Of a stretch of DNA of 13,353 bases, positions 12,627-13,353 are shown one piece after another. The first letter of the stretch is position 1. Each line of letters begins with the position of its first letter. The position numbers and the translations under genes were made by a program. The stretch is from Pseudomonadota bacterium (lineage in GTDB: Bacteria > Pseudomonadota > Alphaproteobacteria > Acetobacterales > Acetobacteraceae). Under the pieces are notes generated by a model. It did not search any database. It was not told the DNA's origin and saw nothing but the letters and a program-made list of their open reading frames with translations. The stretch is taken from assembly GCA_021808185.1 (NCBI GenBank), contig JAKBCB010000047.1, positions 1 to 13,353 on the forward strand. The letters run 5' to 3'.

Positions 12627-12659
12627 GGGATATGGGTGGACAAACCATCACCACATCCC
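12627..12659 (+). promoter_or_regulatory. Imperfect stem-loop upstream of the homocysteine methyltransferase gene
   Basis: GGGATATGG (12627-12635) pairs with CCACATCCC (12651-12659) at eight of nine positions. An inner TGG/CCA stem (12637-12639 with 12645-12647) closes an ACAAA loop. If transcribed rightwards it would lie in the leader, 47 bp before the ATG. It may equally be a DNA binding site or chance. Confidence 0.35.
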
Positions 12660-12706
12660 GAGATTGCGCCGCCAGGATAGGCCGCCGGTCAGGGACAAAT
12701 TTGCAT

Positions 12707-13353
12707 ATGGACGACACTTTGTTTGCGGGACGCGACTGGTTGTTGGCGGATGGCGCCACCGGGACCAACCTGTTCGACATGGGCCTGACCAGCGGCGACG
12801 CCCCGGAACTGTGGAACGAGACCCACCCGGACCGCATTCGCCGCCTGCACCAGAATTTCGTCGATGCCGGCGCCGACATCATCCTGACCAACAGTTTCGG
12901 CGGCACCGCGCGGCGGCTGGCGCTGCACAAGCTGGACGGACGGGTGCGCGAACTCAACCGCATGGCGGCACAAAACGCCCGCGCGGTGGCGGATGCGAGC
13001 GAGCGAAAGATCATCGTCGCGGGCTCCGTCGGGCCGACCGGCGACCTGTTCGCCCCCCTCGGCGCGATGACGCCGGAATGGGCCGAGGACGTGTTCCTCG
13101 AACAGATGGAGGGGCTGAAGGAAGGCGGCGCGGACGTGATCTGGATCGAGACGATGTCGGCGCTGGAGGAAATGCGCGCCGCCGCCGCCGCGGCGGGCCG
13201 GGTCGGCCTGCCCTACACCGTCACCGCCTCCTTCGACACGGCGGGCAACACCATGATGGGTGTGCGGCCAGAGAATATGATCCGCGAGGTCGCGGGCTTC
13301 GCGCCGCACCCGCACGGCATCGGCTGCAACTGTGGCGTCGGCGCATCGGACCT
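12707..13353 (+). CDS. Homocysteine S-methyltransferase (MetH/BHMT-type homocysteine module), 5' part
   Basis: The first 215 codons of a PF02574 protein that continues past the window. The family transfers a methyl group to zinc-bound homocysteine, giving methionine, from betaine, S-methylmethionine or methylcobalamin. Motifs: LLADGATGTNLFDMGL (residues 12-27), APELWNETHPDRIRRLHQNFVDAGADIILTNSFGG (split: ELWNETHPDRI, FVDAGADIILTNSFGG), AGSVGPTGDLFAPLG (around 109-123), DVIWIETMSALEEM and YTVTASFD. The first zinc ligand is C209 in G-C-N-C-G; the GGCC pair expected later is outside. The ATG at 12707 opens directly with the domain, and no MetH-like fusion precedes it. It stands back-to-back with the ASKHA activator operon, which favours a corrinoid-linked (divided methionine synthase) role over betaine use. 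Whether it is a free-standing domain or longer cannot be seen here. Confidence 0.9.
   Translation, partial: MDDTLFAGRDWLLADGATGTNLFDMGLTSGDAPELWNETHPDRIRRLHQNFVDAGADIILTNSFGGTARRLALHKLDGRVRELNRMAAQNARAVADASERKIIVAGSVGPTGDLFAPLGAMTPEWAEDVFLEQMEGLKEGGADVIWIETMSALEEMRAAAAAAGRVGLPYTVTASFDTAGNTMMGVRPENMIREVAGFAPHPHGIGCNCGVGASD

Larger units (their letters stand above)
12584..12706. promoter_or_regulatory. Divergent region between the activator operon and the homocysteine methyltransferase gene
   Basis: A 123-bp gap drives two units of one pathway. It contains AAGGAGG (complement of 12594-12600), the ribosome site of the leftward gene, an odd palindrome (12608-12622) and an imperfect stem (12627-12659), listed separately. 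AGGGA at 12691-12695 is a possible, rather distant, ribosome site for the ATG at 12707. No convincing -35/-10 pair was found, and no known SAM or SAH riboswitch core was recognised. Confidence 0.4.

Noticed and set aside
12584..12706. SAM- or SAH-type riboswitch before the homocysteine methyltransferase
   Set aside because: I looked for the conserved cores of the SAH and SAM-II types and found none. Only an unassigned stem-loop is present.
1..13353. CRISPR arrays, tRNA or rRNA genes, insertion sequences or prophage genes
   Set aside because: No regularly spaced repeats, no RNA gene signatures and no transposase or phage motifs were seen on either strand. The genes form a dense ordinary chromosomal region.

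Overview
The window is GC-rich with the codon use, gene overlaps and gene content of an Alphaproteobacterium. The PQQ operon, an exported sorbosone-type PQQ dehydrogenase with its own cytochrome c, and the divided methionine-synthase parts point towards Rhodospirillales, probably Acetobacteraceae. This placement is an inference from gene families, not from a marker gene.

Layout, left to right. Bases 2-217 are the C-terminus of a class III (glutathione-dependent formaldehyde) alcohol dehydrogenase, running into the convergent end of pqqE. Bases 222-3402 on the minus strand are a complete pqqABCDE operon. pqqA (26 codons) is separated from pqqB by a perfect 14-bp hairpin flanked by 9-bp direct repeats, while B/C, C/D and D/E overlap by 4 bp. 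Just upstream of pqqA, in the same direction, lies a small exported protein of unknown function (3442-3870). A 121-bp divergent promoter region separates this unit from an exported PQQ-dependent sugar/sorbosone dehydrogenase (3992-5245), which overlaps a single-haem cytochrome c gene (5242-5634). PQQ supply, the PQQ enzyme and an electron acceptor are therefore side by side.

Next comes an OFA-family (oxalate/formate antiporter type) MFS transporter (5806-7452), preceded by an operator-like palindrome and a hairpin. Its C-terminal segment looks like a fused copy of the separate 'MFS transporter small subunit'. It converges, with a palindrome holding both stop codons, on a minus-strand pair: an NHL-repeat beta-propeller protein resembling peptidyl-hydroxyglycine amidating lyase (7465-8319) and an acetamidase/formamidase (8325-9260). 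Divergent from these is a glycosyltransferase-like orphan (9395-10222).

The right end (10236-13353) holds a minus-strand pair, an ASKHA-domain 2Fe-2S protein of the corrinoid-reductive-activation type (RACo/RamA-like) and a small PF13769 'virulence factor' protein. Facing away from them is a homocysteine S-methyltransferase cut by the window edge. This set matches what is known of divided cobalamin-dependent methionine synthases in Alphaproteobacteria: the homocysteine module and the reactivase are here, and the corrinoid and methyl-folate modules should lie elsewhere or just beyond the edge. This is the most interesting system in the window, though parts of it have been described before. No RNA genes, insertion sequences, CRISPR arrays or pseudogenes were seen, and no gene-free stretch exceeds about 170 bp.
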